DNA of 28,343 bases from an uncultured Eubacteriales bacterium (GTDB lineage Bacteria > Bacillota > Clostridia > Christensenellales > UBA1242): contig CAPRTS010000010.1 of the NCBI GenBank assembly GCA_948695535.1, positions 1 through 28,343 of the forward strand. The letters run 5' to 3'. Of this stretch, positions 16,701 to 23,997 are shown one piece after another; the first letter of the stretch is position 1, and the number at the start of each line of letters is the position of its first letter. The notes beneath the pieces are model-generated. The model was not told where the DNA came from. It worked only from the letters and a program-made list of their open reading frames with translations, and searched no databases. The position numbers and the translations under genes were made by a program.

Positions 16701-17324
16701 GTTGAACAGTTTGGCAAATACAACTTTAACACCAGCAAAATGCCTCACGAACAAGATGATGCGGAAGGGATAGACGACGAAGTGACCGCAGAAGCCGCCC
16801 AAGACCAAGTAACGGACGGCACGGCGGTGACGATGGGCGCGTTAGTCAACAACATTAAAAAGGTCTACACCAAAGCCAAACATGACGAAATGGCGATTTT
16901 AACCGTGGAAGATTTATATGGTACTTGCGAAGTGATGCTGTTCCCGAAAAATTGGGCGGCGGTGAAAAACGTGTTAACGGAAGAAAGTGTCGCCAAGTTC
17001 AACGGCAAGATTTCGGTACGTGACGGGCAAAGTCCCATTATCATTGCCGAATCGGCCGAACTATTGAACCGCCAAACGCCCGCGCCCTTGACCGCCGAAC
17101 CCGACACACCGAAAAAATTGTACTTGCGTTTCAATTTGCAAGACACCGTGGTCAAAACGGATTGCTTCAACGTGTTGTCGTCGTATTCGGGTGATATTCC
17201 TGTTGTGGTTAAAGACACCGCCACCGGCAACGCGTTCGCCTTGGAATTGAAAGTACGCGAATGTCGGGCAATAAAGTACGAATTGGAACAAATCTTGGGC
17301 GCGGAAAACGTCGTGTTGCAATAA
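13728..17324 (+). CDS. dnaE: DNA polymerase III alpha subunit
   Basis: A replicative C-family DNA polymerase of 1198 residues. Domains in order: an N-terminal PHP domain (HLHVHTEYSLLDG at about 19-31), the polymerase core with PGRGSGAGS near 365 and the catalytic PDFDLDF near 404-410, then FNKSHAACYAFLAYQTAYLKYY in the fingers region, helix-hairpin-helix, and a C-terminal OB-fold (ALVNNIKKVYTKAKHDEMAIL). Length and order match DnaE1-type enzymes. The start at 13728 is set by a -10 box six bases upstream and matches the usual protein start just before the PHP domain; an ATG 36 bases earlier is inside the promoter. Identification is certain. Confidence 0.97.
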   Translation: MAENLPPNQPSGEKPRFVHLHVHTEYSLLDGAARISKLVKIAKAENAGACAITDHGNMYGAYKFYQACKNVGIKPILGCEIYIVDNMDLKEPSEHRAHMILLCKNNTGYYNLCKINTAAWTRGFYYKPRIDYEFLQAHHEGLICLSACLAGHIPHYLILDQYDEAKKYALRLQQMFGEDFYLEVQDHGIALQKKVNQGLIKLAKELGIELVATNDIHYLYHDDAAMQDALMCIATQSKVNERDRMRFETDQFYYKTVEEMSAIFPDLPQAITNTGVIADKCDCNPFAKADLIPAFTSPTGEDNVAYFKRLAEAGLKRLYGEITPEIQARYEKEFHVIHSQGFIDYYLIVADFMRFARENDIPIGPGRGSGAGSILAYALGITKLDPLKYNLLFERFLNLERRSMPDFDLDFCCKRRGEVIDYVIEKYGRDNVCQIVTFGTMAAKAAIKDIARVFDMPYAEVEKITKPIEINQKQKPPYLEYIFGLKDLSKIEDPEKQAKEKAKYDDLYKPELAELYRNDPQVKKIVDMAIKVEGFPRNCSVHAAGVVICKEIVGNVCPLAKNGGILTTQYDKGEVEELGFLKMDFLGLITTTDIDGAIKDIKKQLGITVDFYNMPYDDQNVYKMIAAGDTDAVFQLESGGMKKFMRDLKPDCIEDLIAGVSLYRPGPMDMIPNYCRNKHHPEETVYDHPLLKDILKETYGQIVYQEQVMQIFQVLAGYSLGQADIVRRAMGKKKVAEMEKQKKIFIYGDEKMNIKGAVNNGVAPDVAAGIFAKMEKFAGYAFNKSHAACYAFLAYQTAYLKYYYYSFFMASMINNRINKWDDMTHYIAEVRSKGKTILPPDINKSASVFTVEKDRSIRFGLSAIKNVGEGLVAQIIAERDANGAFKSFLDFCTRVPVEVLNKRCLESLILAGCFDALGAYRSQLMSIYPTVVKLIANDKKAEGAGQITLFVTAVNIDVPLPVIPEYDNFTKLRFEKEYVGMYLSGHPLQPYVEQFGKYNFNTSKMPHEQDDAEGIDDEVTAEAAQDQVTDGTAVTMGALVNNIKKVYTKAKHDEMAILTVEDLYGTCEVMLFPKNWAAVKNVLTEESVAKFNGKISVRDGQSPIIIAESAELLNRQTPAPLTAEPDTPKKLYLRFNLQDTVVKTDCFNVLSSYSGDIPVVVKDTATGNAFALELKVRECRAIKYELEQILGAENVVLQ

Positions 17325-17352
17325 AGGTGGGGGTTGGTTTTTGCTGTTTCTA

Positions 17353-17381
17353 TTGACTTCTGGAGCATGATAGATTAAACT
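17353..17381 (+). promoter_or_regulatory. Promoter of the 17413 orphan gene
   Basis: TTGACT (17353-17358), 17-base spacer, TAAACT (17376-17381). It yields a leader of about 25 bases containing AAAGGAG at 17396-17402, ten bases before the ATG. Confidence 0.65.
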
Positions 17382-17412
17382 CTGGTAAGTAATCGAAAGG
17401 AGATAACCAAAT

Positions 17413-18075
17413 ATGCGATTCGGCTGTCCACAAATTTTGGCCTTAATTGAACAGGACGCTAAACAACTTTGCCCCGATGTGGATGTTGCTTCTATTCATG
17501 ACTTCCCCAGTCAGTTTGCCGCGGCAATGGTTGATGATTATATTAGGGAAACTGAACAAAACCGCGAATTATTTGGTTATGAAATCAAGACCAAGTATTT
17601 TGAAGAAATGAAGGCGGTCAACCGACTTTGCCACCAGCACCCCAGCTTGGCGTTAGAGTTGTACGCCAATTCTTTTCCCGACGCTGATGACCTTGAAGCA
17701 TCTGGTTTGCAGCAAGTAATTATGGAACAACTGTCGACAACCTTTGGTAATATTGCTATCAATGGTTATAACCAAGGTGATGTTACCGCTCGCCAAAAAA
17801 TGTCCGCAATGGGACTGCACCTGTTACGCACGATGGCTCAGCCGATTGGGTATGGTTTCCCACCGCATGAGTCAACGACCAATAACAATTTGGCGAAAAT
17901 TTACGTAACCAGATTACAACGGGCCATGGAACAACACGCCACCGACGGTGGACAATTGGTACGCTTGCAACCCGTAGGTCAACAATTTGCAAATCAATTT
18001 GTCAAGGAAGTAATGCAATTTTGTGCTGTTGAAGAATTTACACCAGTAGAACAAAGTCAAGAGCGCGAACGTTAA
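17413..18075 (+). CDS. Unknown soluble protein, single-gene unit
   Basis: I do not recognise this 220-residue protein. It has no signal peptide, membrane helix or cysteine cluster, and looks mainly helical. It is rich in Gln, Glu and Asn, with a Gln- and Glu-rich tail. It has its own promoter, a proper leader with AAAGGAG, and a rho-independent terminator, so it forms an independent transcription unit between dnaE and typA. The Shine-Dalgarno-led, leadered layout resembles that of tuf rather than its leaderless neighbours. It could be lineage-specific. The gene call is firm, function unknown. Confidence 0.75.
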   Translation: MRFGCPQILALIEQDAKQLCPDVDVASIHDFPSQFAAAMVDDYIRETEQNRELFGYEIKTKYFEEMKAVNRLCHQHPSLALELYANSFPDADDLEASGLQQVIMEQLSTTFGNIAINGYNQGDVTARQKMSAMGLHLLRTMAQPIGYGFPPHESTTNNNLAKIYVTRLQRAMEQHATDGGQLVRLQPVGQQFANQFVKEVMQFCAVEEFTPVEQSQERER

Positions 18076-18082
18076 TTGGGAA

Positions 18083-18118
18083 ACCTAGTGCAAGGGAAAG
18101 TCTGCACGGGTCTTTTTT
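18083..18118 (+). terminator. Rho-independent terminator of the 17413 gene
   Basis: Arms ACCT(a)GTGCA (18083-18092) and TGCACGGGT (18103-18111) pair with a one-base bulge and one G-U pair, followed by TCTTTTTT ending at 18118. Confidence 0.75.
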
Positions 18119-18122
18119 CGGG

Positions 18123-18151
18123 TTGTGTTTTGTCAAAGAGTAGTGTATAAT
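18123..18151 (+). promoter_or_regulatory. typA promoter with very short leader
   Basis: TTGTGT (18123-18128), 17-base spacer, TATAAT (18146-18151). The ATG at 18162 follows after ten bases, so the leader should be about four bases, without a Shine-Dalgarno sequence. Confidence 0.6.
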
Positions 18152-18161
18152 AATTCCCATT

Positions 18162-19991
18162 ATGTTAAAAAACGAAAAGATAAGAAACATTGCGATTATC
18201 GCGCACGTTGACCACGGCAAAACCAGTTTGGTTAACGAACTGCTAAAACAAGGCGGGGCGTTCCGCGAAAACCAAACGGTCGGTGATCGGGTGATGGACA
18301 GTAACGCTTTGGAACGCGAACGCGGCATTACTATTTTGGCGAAGAACTGCGCCGTGCGTTACAAGGGCGTTAAGATTAACATTGTCGACACCCCCGGCCA
18401 CGCGGACTTCGGTGGGGAAGTCGAACGTTCGTTAAAAATGGTTGACGGCGTGTTGTTGGTGGTGGACGCCTACGAAGGCCCGATGCCCCAAACCCGTTTT
18501 GTGTTGGAAAAGGCTTTGGAATTGAAGCACAAAGTGATTATCGTCATTAACAAAATTGACCGTCCCGACGCGCGCATCAAGGAAGTCGAAGACGAAATTA
18601 TGACCTTGTTTTTGGAACTGGACGCCAGCCCCGAGCAGTTGGACAGCCCGTTTGTTTACGCCAGTGCCCGTAACGGGGTGGCCGGCTTGACCGTGGATAG
18701 CGCGACCACAAACATGGTGCCGTTACTGGACAAAATTATTGATTATTTGCCCGCGCCCGAATACGACGAAAAGGGCAGTTTCCAAATGTTGGTTTCCGCG
18801 ACGCAGTACAGCGAATACGTGGGTAAAATGGCGGTCGGTAAGGTCACCAGTGGCCAAATTGGTGTGAACGCCGGGGCGGTGCGCGTTAATTACTACGACG
18901 ACAAGATTAAAAATAATTTCAAAATTACCCAGATTTTCGAGTTCATGGCGATGAAAAAATTGCCAATCGAACAAACTTTGGGTGGCGACATTGTCTGCAT
19001 CTCGGGTTGCGCCGACGTGGGCATTGGCGACACCATTTGTAATACCGCGAACCCGGTGGCTTTGCCGTTTACTAAAATCAGCGAGCCCAGCGTGGAAATG
19101 ACCTTTATGGTTAACGACAGTCCCTTGGCCGGTAAAGAAGGCAAATTCGTAACCAGTCGCCACTTGCGCGACCGGCTGTACAAAGAAGCCGACAAGGATT
19201 TGAGTTTGAAAGTCAGCGATACCGATTCGACCGAAGCCTTTAAGGTTTGCGGTCGTGGCGAAATGCACTTGTCGATTTTAATTGAAAATATGCGCCGCGA
19301 AGGTTACGAATTCGCGGTCAGCAACCCGCGCGTACTGTACAAGCGTGACGAAAACGGCAAGTTAATGGAACCCATGGACCGCGCAATTATTGATGTCCCC
19401 GAAGTCAGCATGGGTGCGGTTATGGAAAAAATGGGCAGTCGTCGTGCCGAATTGGTGGGCATGACGCCACATGGCAGTCGCCAAAAAATGGAATTCATTA
19501 TTCCGGCACGCGGCTTATTTGGCTACAAAAGCGAATTATTGACCGACACCAAAGGTGAAGGTATCTTAAACACTGTCAGCAATGGTTACGATTACTACAA
19601 AGGTGATATTGCTACCCGCAAGACCGGCAGTTTGATTGCCTTTGAAGCGGGCGAAAGTAACGCGTACGGTTTGTATAACGCCCAAGAACGGGGCAGTCTG
19701 TTTATCGGGGCGGGGGTTACCGTCTACGCGGGCATGATTGTTGGTTCTAATCCAGCGGGCGACGATATCACGGTTAACGTGTGTAAGAAAAAAGAACTAA
19801 CCAACATGCGCTCCAAGAGCAGTGACGAAGCTTTGCGTTTGACGCCCCCGTTGCAATTTACTTTGGAAGAATGCTTAGGTTTTATTGGCGACGACGAATT
19901 GTTAGAAGTTACCCCCGAACATTTACGTATGCGTAAAAGCGAATTAGATCACGGCAAACGCTTGCGGAATCGGGCTAAAAATTTGCATTAA
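18162..19991 (+). CDS. typA: Ribosome-associated GTPase TypA/BipA
   Basis: A translational GTPase of the EF-G-like class, which binds ribosomes and helps large-subunit assembly and growth under stress. The 609-residue protein carries AHVDHGKT near 14-21, RGITILAKN, DTPGHADFGGEVERS and NKIDRPDA near 128. The C-terminal TypA signatures are also present: PRGLFGY-like PARGLFGYKSE and the LRMRKSELD end, close to the family's typical length of about 610. It is expressed from a promoter placed almost on its start codon. The flippase gene follows after 15 bases. Identification is certain. Confidence 0.97.
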   Translation: MLKNEKIRNIAIIAHVDHGKTSLVNELLKQGGAFRENQTVGDRVMDSNALERERGITILAKNCAVRYKGVKINIVDTPGHADFGGEVERSLKMVDGVLLVVDAYEGPMPQTRFVLEKALELKHKVIIVINKIDRPDARIKEVEDEIMTLFLELDASPEQLDSPFVYASARNGVAGLTVDSATTNMVPLLDKIIDYLPAPEYDEKGSFQMLVSATQYSEYVGKMAVGKVTSGQIGVNAGAVRVNYYDDKIKNNFKITQIFEFMAMKKLPIEQTLGGDIVCISGCADVGIGDTICNTANPVALPFTKISEPSVEMTFMVNDSPLAGKEGKFVTSRHLRDRLYKEADKDLSLKVSDTDSTEAFKVCGRGEMHLSILIENMRREGYEFAVSNPRVLYKRDENGKLMEPMDRAIIDVPEVSMGAVMEKMGSRRAELVGMTPHGSRQKMEFIIPARGLFGYKSELLTDTKGEGILNTVSNGYDYYKGDIATRKTGSLIAFEAGESNAYGLYNAQERGSLFIGAGVTVYAGMIVGSNPAGDDITVNVCKKKELTNMRSKSSDEALRLTPPLQFTLEECLGFIGDDELLEVTPEHLRMRKSELDHGKRLRNRAKNLH

Positions 19992-20006
19992 GCAAATAAC
20001 TACTAT

Positions 20007-21341
20007 GTGATTAAAAAAGGGCTGGTCAAAGGGGCGGTCATTTTAACGGTGGCGGGCGTTATTTGCCGGTTGCTAGGCGTAGTGTTCCGTATCCCTTTTG
20101 CCAACATTGTCGGCAATTACGGCATTGGTTTGTACCAGTTAGTTTTCCCGCTGTATTCTTTGTTACTGATAGTTTCGTCGGCCGGAATACCCGTCGCGAT
20201 TTCCAAAATGATTGCCCGCACTCGCGACGACCGCGCCAAAACCCGACAAATTTTTGTTAACGCGTTGGTGGCTTTGTGCGTCATTGGGGCGGTAATTACA
20301 CTGGCGTTTCTGGCCTTGGCCAAACCTTTGGCCACCTGGCAAGGTAAACCCGAAATTTGGCCATTGTACTTGGCGATTGCACCCGCGGTGTGGTTAGTTT
20401 GTTTAATCTCGGCGTGGCGGGGTTACTTCCAAGGCCTGGCCAACATGGTGCCCACCGCTGTGTCGCAAGTTATTGAACAAGTGATTAAAGTCGGTGTCGC
20501 GTTGGGCTTAGCGTTTTGGCTGATTCATTACAGCGTGCTGTGGGCGGTCTTTGGGGCGGTGCTGGCGGTATCCGTGTCGGAGTTAGTGGCCGCGGTGGTT
20601 TTAGGACTGATTTACTTAATTAAAGAAAAACCATGGCACCAACCTAAGCCCCAAGGCAAAATTTTGTCGTGGTCGGTAATGAAAACAATTTTCGTGATGG
20701 CCGCCCCAATTATGGTGATGTCACTGGCTTTCCCCGTAGTGCAGTTGTTTGACAGTTTCTTTATTGTCAACGCCTTGAAAGGTGCCGGGGTCGACAACGC
20801 TACCGAATTGTACGGGATTGCGTCGGGGGCGGTGCACACGTTGATTAACTTGCCGACGGTGGTCGGGGTCGCGATTGCCACGGTGCTGTTACCCATGGTG
20901 TCGCGTTGTTTTAAGCAGAAAAACACCACCGAAATGAAACACAAAGCCATGGGGGCGGTGTGGTTGACCTTAGCGTTTGGCGTGGTGGTGGCCGGATTCT
21001 TGGCGCTTCTGCCCGAATGGATTTTACAATTATTATACCGGCGTACTTTTGCGGGCAAGCCTGACGAATTGGCCACCGCGGTGTTATTATTGCGGGTAGA
21101 AAGTGCGGCGGTGGTGCTGATATGTTTGACCCAAGTTATTGGCAGTATTTTGCAAGGTGTGGATCAAGCCCGTTGGCCGATGTACGCTTTGTTAGCCGGT
21201 GGTGCCGTGAAAGTAGTGTTAGAAATTTTTGCTTTGCGTCCGTGGGGCATCGTCACGGTTAGTATCGCTAACGTGTTGTGTTACGCAGTGGCGTTGGTGG
21301 TCTGTGTAGTGCGTTTGATTAAGTTTATGCACCAACGGTAA
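20007..21341 (+). CDS. SpoVB/MurJ-like lipid flippase (MOP superfamily)
   Basis: A 444-residue, almost wholly hydrophobic protein with about 12 transmembrane helices. The N-terminus (VAGVICRLLGVVFRIPFANIVG) and the LYQLVFPLYSLLL segment match the SpoVB/MurJ branch of polysaccharide and lipid II flippases. It probably moves a lipid-linked cell-wall precursor across the membrane. Its length is shorter than the 500 or so residues typical of the family, so the C-terminal helices may be reduced. It starts with GTG at 20007, since the overlapping ATG at 20005 reads straight into TGA. No Shine-Dalgarno is seen, so translation probably follows typA. Family is confident, substrate inferred. Confidence 0.82.
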   Translation: MIKKGLVKGAVILTVAGVICRLLGVVFRIPFANIVGNYGIGLYQLVFPLYSLLLIVSSAGIPVAISKMIARTRDDRAKTRQIFVNALVALCVIGAVITLAFLALAKPLATWQGKPEIWPLYLAIAPAVWLVCLISAWRGYFQGLANMVPTAVSQVIEQVIKVGVALGLAFWLIHYSVLWAVFGAVLAVSVSELVAAVVLGLIYLIKEKPWHQPKPQGKILSWSVMKTIFVMAAPIMVMSLAFPVVQLFDSFFIVNALKGAGVDNATELYGIASGAVHTLINLPTVVGVAIATVLLPMVSRCFKQKNTTEMKHKAMGAVWLTLAFGVVVAGFLALLPEWILQLLYRRTFAGKPDELATAVLLLRVESAAVVLICLTQVIGSILQGVDQARWPMYALLAGGAVKVVLEIFALRPWGIVTVSIANVLCYAVALVVCVVRLIKFMHQR

Positions 21342-21345
21342 TAAT
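21340..21345 (+). promoter_or_regulatory. Possible hup -10 box, leaderless type
   Basis: AATAAT lies six bases before the ATG at 21352. The nearest -35-like hexamer, TTGATT at 21315-21320, is 19 bases upstream, so the match is only moderate. Confidence 0.4.
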
Positions 21346-21351
21346 CAAGTT

Positions 21352-21621
21352 ATGCGAAAAAGTGATTTAGTAATGGAGTTCAGTGCCGAGTTCAATACGA
21401 CCAAAAAAGATGCCAAGGAGATGATTACTTGGTTAGAAGACCAAATTGTCGACGGCGTAAAAAGTGGGGACGCGGTGGTTTTGGATATTGGCAAGTTCCA
21501 AATGAAAAAGACGGCTGCTCGCCAAGGGCGCAATCCCGCAACGGGTGAGACGATGCGCATTAAGGCCAAAACCAAGCCCGTGTTTCGCGCCAGCAAAAAA
21601 TTCAAAGACAGTTTGGCTTAA
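21352..21621 (+). CDS. hup: HU-family DNA-binding protein
   Basis: A small basic nucleoid protein that bends and compacts DNA. At 89 residues it has the length and order of HU: an N-terminal helical dimerisation half (RKSDLVMEFSAEF...KEMITWLEDQIVDGVKSGD), followed by VVLDIGKFQMKKTAARQGRNP, the proline-bearing DNA-binding arm, and a C-terminal KKFKDSLA helix. It is closed by a strong symmetrical terminator, and lies tail-to-tail with the SRP RNA gene. In Bacillus the HU protein HBsu binds the Alu part of that RNA, so the proximity is suggestive. Identification is secure. Confidence 0.96.
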   Translation: MRKSDLVMEFSAEFNTTKKDAKEMITWLEDQIVDGVKSGDAVVLDIGKFQMKKTAARQGRNPATGETMRIKAKTKPVFRASKKFKDSLA

Positions 21622-21622
21622 A

Positions 21623-21657
21623 GTAAAAACACCCCGTGCGTCACGGAGTGTTTTTAC
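21623..21657 (+). terminator. Bidirectional terminator between hup and the SRP RNA gene
   Basis: Sixteen-base arms GTAAAAACACCCCGTG and CACGGAGTGTTTTTAC pair with a single mismatch around a CGT loop. T-runs occur on both strands, so it can serve hup and the convergent RNA. Confidence 0.88.
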
Positions 21658-21664
21658 CAAATTG

Positions 21665-21931
21665 GTGTTGGAACACGGTTCGGTCAGTTTCCTAAATACG
21701 GTAACCAGTCTAATGGCTCGGCCTGGCGTCACTTAATTAGCTCGCAAAGGGCTGTTTAGTGCTGCTTCGTTCCCGATCTGACACGATTCACAACGTTTAC
21801 GACTACTAAGCCGTCAAGCGTCAACACCGATAGGATCTGTCTACCATGATCCGGTTGCTGCTCTCAGCCGTGTGGTCAACCCCGGTTAGCGCACGGGTTA
21901 CAGGCAGTCGCTACTTGCCCATTTATCCAAC
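21665..21931 (-). ncRNA. ffs: Large-type signal recognition particle RNA (scRNA)
   Basis: The minus strand has the conserved SRP S-domain core: GTCAGA, the UCG-GGAA-CGA tetraloop hairpin and AGCAGC, at 21782-21761. It corresponds to the GTCAGG-TCCGGAAGGA-AGCAGC core of E. coli 4.5S RNA. Near the 5' end is the UGUAA motif of the Alu domain (in CTGTAACCC). The 5' GTTGGA can pair with TCCAAC near the 3' end as a closing helix. The resulting length, about 267 nt, matches the Bacillus-type RNA rather than the 114-nt short form. With Ffh it targets nascent membrane and secreted proteins. Ends are estimated from the promoter and closing helix, so may be off by several bases. Confidence 0.85.
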
Positions 21932-21936
21932 GTTAA

Positions 21937-21965
21937 AGTGTAGCACACGCCGAAAGATATTGCAA
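21937..21965 (-). promoter_or_regulatory. SRP RNA promoter, sharing its -35 with dnaB
   Basis: On the minus strand TTGCAA (21965-21960), 17-base spacer, TACACT (21942-21937), with TGC just before the -10. The predicted start is about 21930. TTGCAA is its own reverse complement and is also the dnaB -35. Confidence 0.72.
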
Positions 21966-21988
21966 GTCCTTGGCGATAATGTTATACT
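21960..21988 (+). promoter_or_regulatory. dnaB promoter, leaderless type
   Basis: TTGCAA (21960-21965), 17-base spacer, TATACT (21983-21988) with extended TG at 21980-21981. Seven bases follow before the ATG at 21996. Confidence 0.72.
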
Positions 21989-21995
21989 GACCTTG

Positions 21996-23420
21996 ATGTT
22001 ACACAATCTTGAAGCCGAACAGGCGGTTATTGCGGCGGTCTTATTGGACAACGATTGTTTGGAAACGTTTACCCGTTTGCAACCGTCGCATTTTTATTCG
22101 CCAGCACACAAAACAATTTACGAGGCAATTTGCTACTTAACCACGAAAAACACGCCGGTGGATTTGGTTACCTTATCGGAGCGGTTGAAAGCAATTGGCA
22201 AACTCGATGCCGTCGGTGGTAATGATTACTTAACCAGTATCATGGACGTGATTCCGTCGGCCGTGAACTTCAAACACTACGTGGCCATTTTGAAGAAGAA
22301 TCAAACTTTGCGTCGATTGGCGACCGCCGCCACGACGATTACTCAATCGTTAGAAAACGCGGAAGACGAACACGACGCTTTGCAAAAGGCCGAGAAGTTG
22401 ATTTTTGACATCAGTCGGGAAGACGAAAAGAAAGAACTGACCAAATTGGCGGTGGAATTACCGACGGTACTGGATAATTACGACTTAGTTGCACGTGACC
22501 CGAGCGCCTTAAAAGGAATTAAGACCGGTTTTGATACTTTGGACAGTATTACTAACGGTTTGCAAAAGGGTAACTTGATTATTATTGGCGCACGACCCAG
22601 TGTAGGTAAAACTAGTTTTGCGCTCAATATTGTTTTGAACGCGGCCTTAAAGGGCAAGACCAAGGTCGCGGTGTTCTCGTTGGAAATGAGCAAGCGTGAA
22701 TTGGCTAACCGGGCGTTGTGTTCGGTGGCGAAAGTGTCCTTGACGCGCGCCACGCGGGGTAAATTGACGCCCGAAGAATGGTCACGCCTGTGGGACGCCA
22801 ACGCGAAGTTGCAAAATGCGAACATCTATGTGGACGATACCGGTTCCATTACGCCTGAGGAAATCATGCGTAAATGTATGCGCCTGCAACGGGAACACGG
22901 TTTGGATTTGGTAATGATTGACTACTTGGGCTTGATGGGCTCTAAATCGACCAACCGTAACGAAAGTCGGCAAGACCAAGTTGCAACCAACAGTCGCATG
23001 ATGAAAAACATGGCAAAAGAGTTGGATATACCGGTTATTCTGCTGTCGCAGTTAAACCGTGGCATTGAAGCGCGTAAGGGGGCGGACAGTGAGCCGATGC
23101 TGTCGGACTTGCGCGAATCGGGGGCGATAGAGCAAGACGCAGACATTGTAATGTTTATTCATAAACCGAAAACGGAAACGGTCAGCGAGCAAAACGAACA
23201 CAGCCGCGACTACGAAGCCAAAATTATCGTGGCCAAAAACCGTAACGGCCCGACACCTTATTTCAAACTACAATTTATTGGCGAGTTAACCACCTTCATG
23301 GACATTGATAAAGTTGGCAAAGAAACTCCAACAGCATCGTCGTCGGTGCCAGCGGTAGGTAACGTTCCTGCCCCCGAAGTTTTACCGATTCAAGATTCCA
23401 GTATCAGCGATATTTTTTAA
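21996..23420 (+). CDS. dnaB: Replicative DNA helicase
   Basis: The hexameric helicase that unwinds the chromosome at the replication fork. The 474-residue protein begins with the family N-terminus HNLEAEQAVIAAVLLD, followed by the N-terminal helical domain. The RecA-like motor domain comes next: Walker A GARPSVGKTSFAL near 196-208, VFSLEMSKREL, the Walker B-like DLVMIDYLGLM and the LLSQLNRG and SGAIEQDADIVMF motifs. ATG 21996 is chosen because it gives the standard N-terminus and follows the promoter; the frame extends 50 codons further up through the SRP RNA gene, without any start signal. Identification is certain. Confidence 0.98.
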   Translation: MLHNLEAEQAVIAAVLLDNDCLETFTRLQPSHFYSPAHKTIYEAICYLTTKNTPVDLVTLSERLKAIGKLDAVGGNDYLTSIMDVIPSAVNFKHYVAILKKNQTLRRLATAATTITQSLENAEDEHDALQKAEKLIFDISREDEKKELTKLAVELPTVLDNYDLVARDPSALKGIKTGFDTLDSITNGLQKGNLIIIGARPSVGKTSFALNIVLNAALKGKTKVAVFSLEMSKRELANRALCSVAKVSLTRATRGKLTPEEWSRLWDANAKLQNANIYVDDTGSITPEEIMRKCMRLQREHGLDLVMIDYLGLMGSKSTNRNESRQDQVATNSRMMKNMAKELDIPVILLSQLNRGIEARKGADSEPMLSDLRESGAIEQDADIVMFIHKPKTETVSEQNEHSRDYEAKIIVAKNRNGPTPYFKLQFIGELTTFMDIDKVGKETPTASSSVPAVGNVPAPEVLPIQDSSISDIF

Positions 23421-23429
23421 GTTAAGTCT

Positions 23430-23843
23430 TTAAAAATCTAAATCTAAGGTTGGTTTGTTGTCAGCAGTCGGTTGGTCATTATCGGTCGTTGGTTGTTCAG
23501 TGGCAGTCGGTGTGGTTGCCGGGGTAGTACCATTCGGTTGGTTGTGATGAACAGGACGGTGCAATTCGTAAGTTTTATCCACGGCGGTGGCTTCTTCCAC
23601 GGTGGTGGCGGTCAAAGTGGCAGCCCGTTTTTCGTCAACGGCTTTTTTAACTTTGGCACGGAGCAGTGGGATTGCCCACCAACCGACCCACAAGCCGACG
23701 CCGCTTAGGGCTAAAATTAAACCAATAATGAACGCCCACAGGGGATTGGACGGGACAATGAAAACGATCGCCATAAAGATTGCCCCAAGTAAAAACAGGG
23801 CACTTTCGACGATCGCCATAATTTCATTCTTCCCTAACTTCAT
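23430..23843 (-). CDS. Small two-helix membrane protein, unknown function
   Basis: A 137-residue protein with two predicted transmembrane helices (about residues 9-30 and 36-57), a basic stretch RAKVKKAVDEKRA after the second, and a Thr/Asn/Pro/Gln-rich, probably disordered C-terminal half. It lies eight bases after an 18-codon cysteine-rich ORF on the same strand and has no strong Shine-Dalgarno of its own, which suggests translational coupling to that ORF. It converges with dnaB. No family is recognised. The membrane topology is read from sequence; function is open. Confidence 0.65.
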   Translation of the reverse strand: MKLGKNEIMAIVESALFLLGAIFMAIVFIVPSNPLWAFIIGLILALSGVGLWVGWWAIPLLRAKVKKAVDEKRAATLTATTVEEATAVDKTYELHRPVHHNQPNGTTPATTPTATEQPTTDNDQPTADNKPTLDLDF

Positions 23844-23851
23844 GTCAACCC

Positions 23852-23908
23852 TTATTTAGCGGGTTTGTGCGGTTTACCACACGGACACGGACAGCCTTCA
23901 CATCCCAT
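23852..23908 (-). CDS. 18-residue cysteine-rich micropeptide
   Basis: The ORF encodes MGCEGCPCPCGKPHKPAK. It has a strong Shine-Dalgarno, GGGAGG (23921-23916), seven bases before the ATG, and a promoter 22 bases above that. Four cysteines (CxxCxCxC) and a histidine suggest metal or cluster binding; the PCPCGKPHK portion recalls SEC-C-type zinc motifs. It is the first ORF of the transcript of the small membrane protein. A start with such a good ribosome binding site, in a region where many genes are leaderless, argues that it is translated. Family unknown. Confidence 0.6.
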   Translation of the reverse strand: MGCEGCPCPCGKPHKPAK

Positions 23909-23929
23909 AATTTTACCTCCCGTAAATAT

Positions 23930-23958
23930 ATATTACCAGTCTTAAATAATTGATGCAA
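23930..23958 (-). promoter_or_regulatory. Promoter of the Cys-rich peptide/membrane protein pair
   Basis: On the minus strand TTGCAT (23958-23953), exact 17-base spacer, TAATAT (23935-23930). Its -35 lies only four bases from the divergent promoter at 23963. Confidence 0.65.
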
Positions 23959-23962
23959 GTTG

Positions 23963-23991
23963 TTTACTAACCCTTAAAAAAAAGGTATACT
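23963..23991 (+). promoter_or_regulatory. Promoter of the 23998 synthase operon, leaderless type
   Basis: TTTACT (23963-23968), 17-base spacer, TATACT (23986-23991), then TTTTTC and the ATG at 23998. Confidence 0.65.
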
Positions 23992-23997
23992 TTTTTC

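Noticed and set aside
21846..21995. A longer DnaB beginning upstream
   Set aside because: The extension is the antisense of the SRP RNA gene and lies before the dnaB promoter; DnaB normally begins at HNLEAEQA.
23409..23438. Terminator between dnaB and the convergent membrane protein gene
   Set aside because: The only hairpin is A/T pairs with no GC core; it may slow polymerase but cannot be supported as a terminator.
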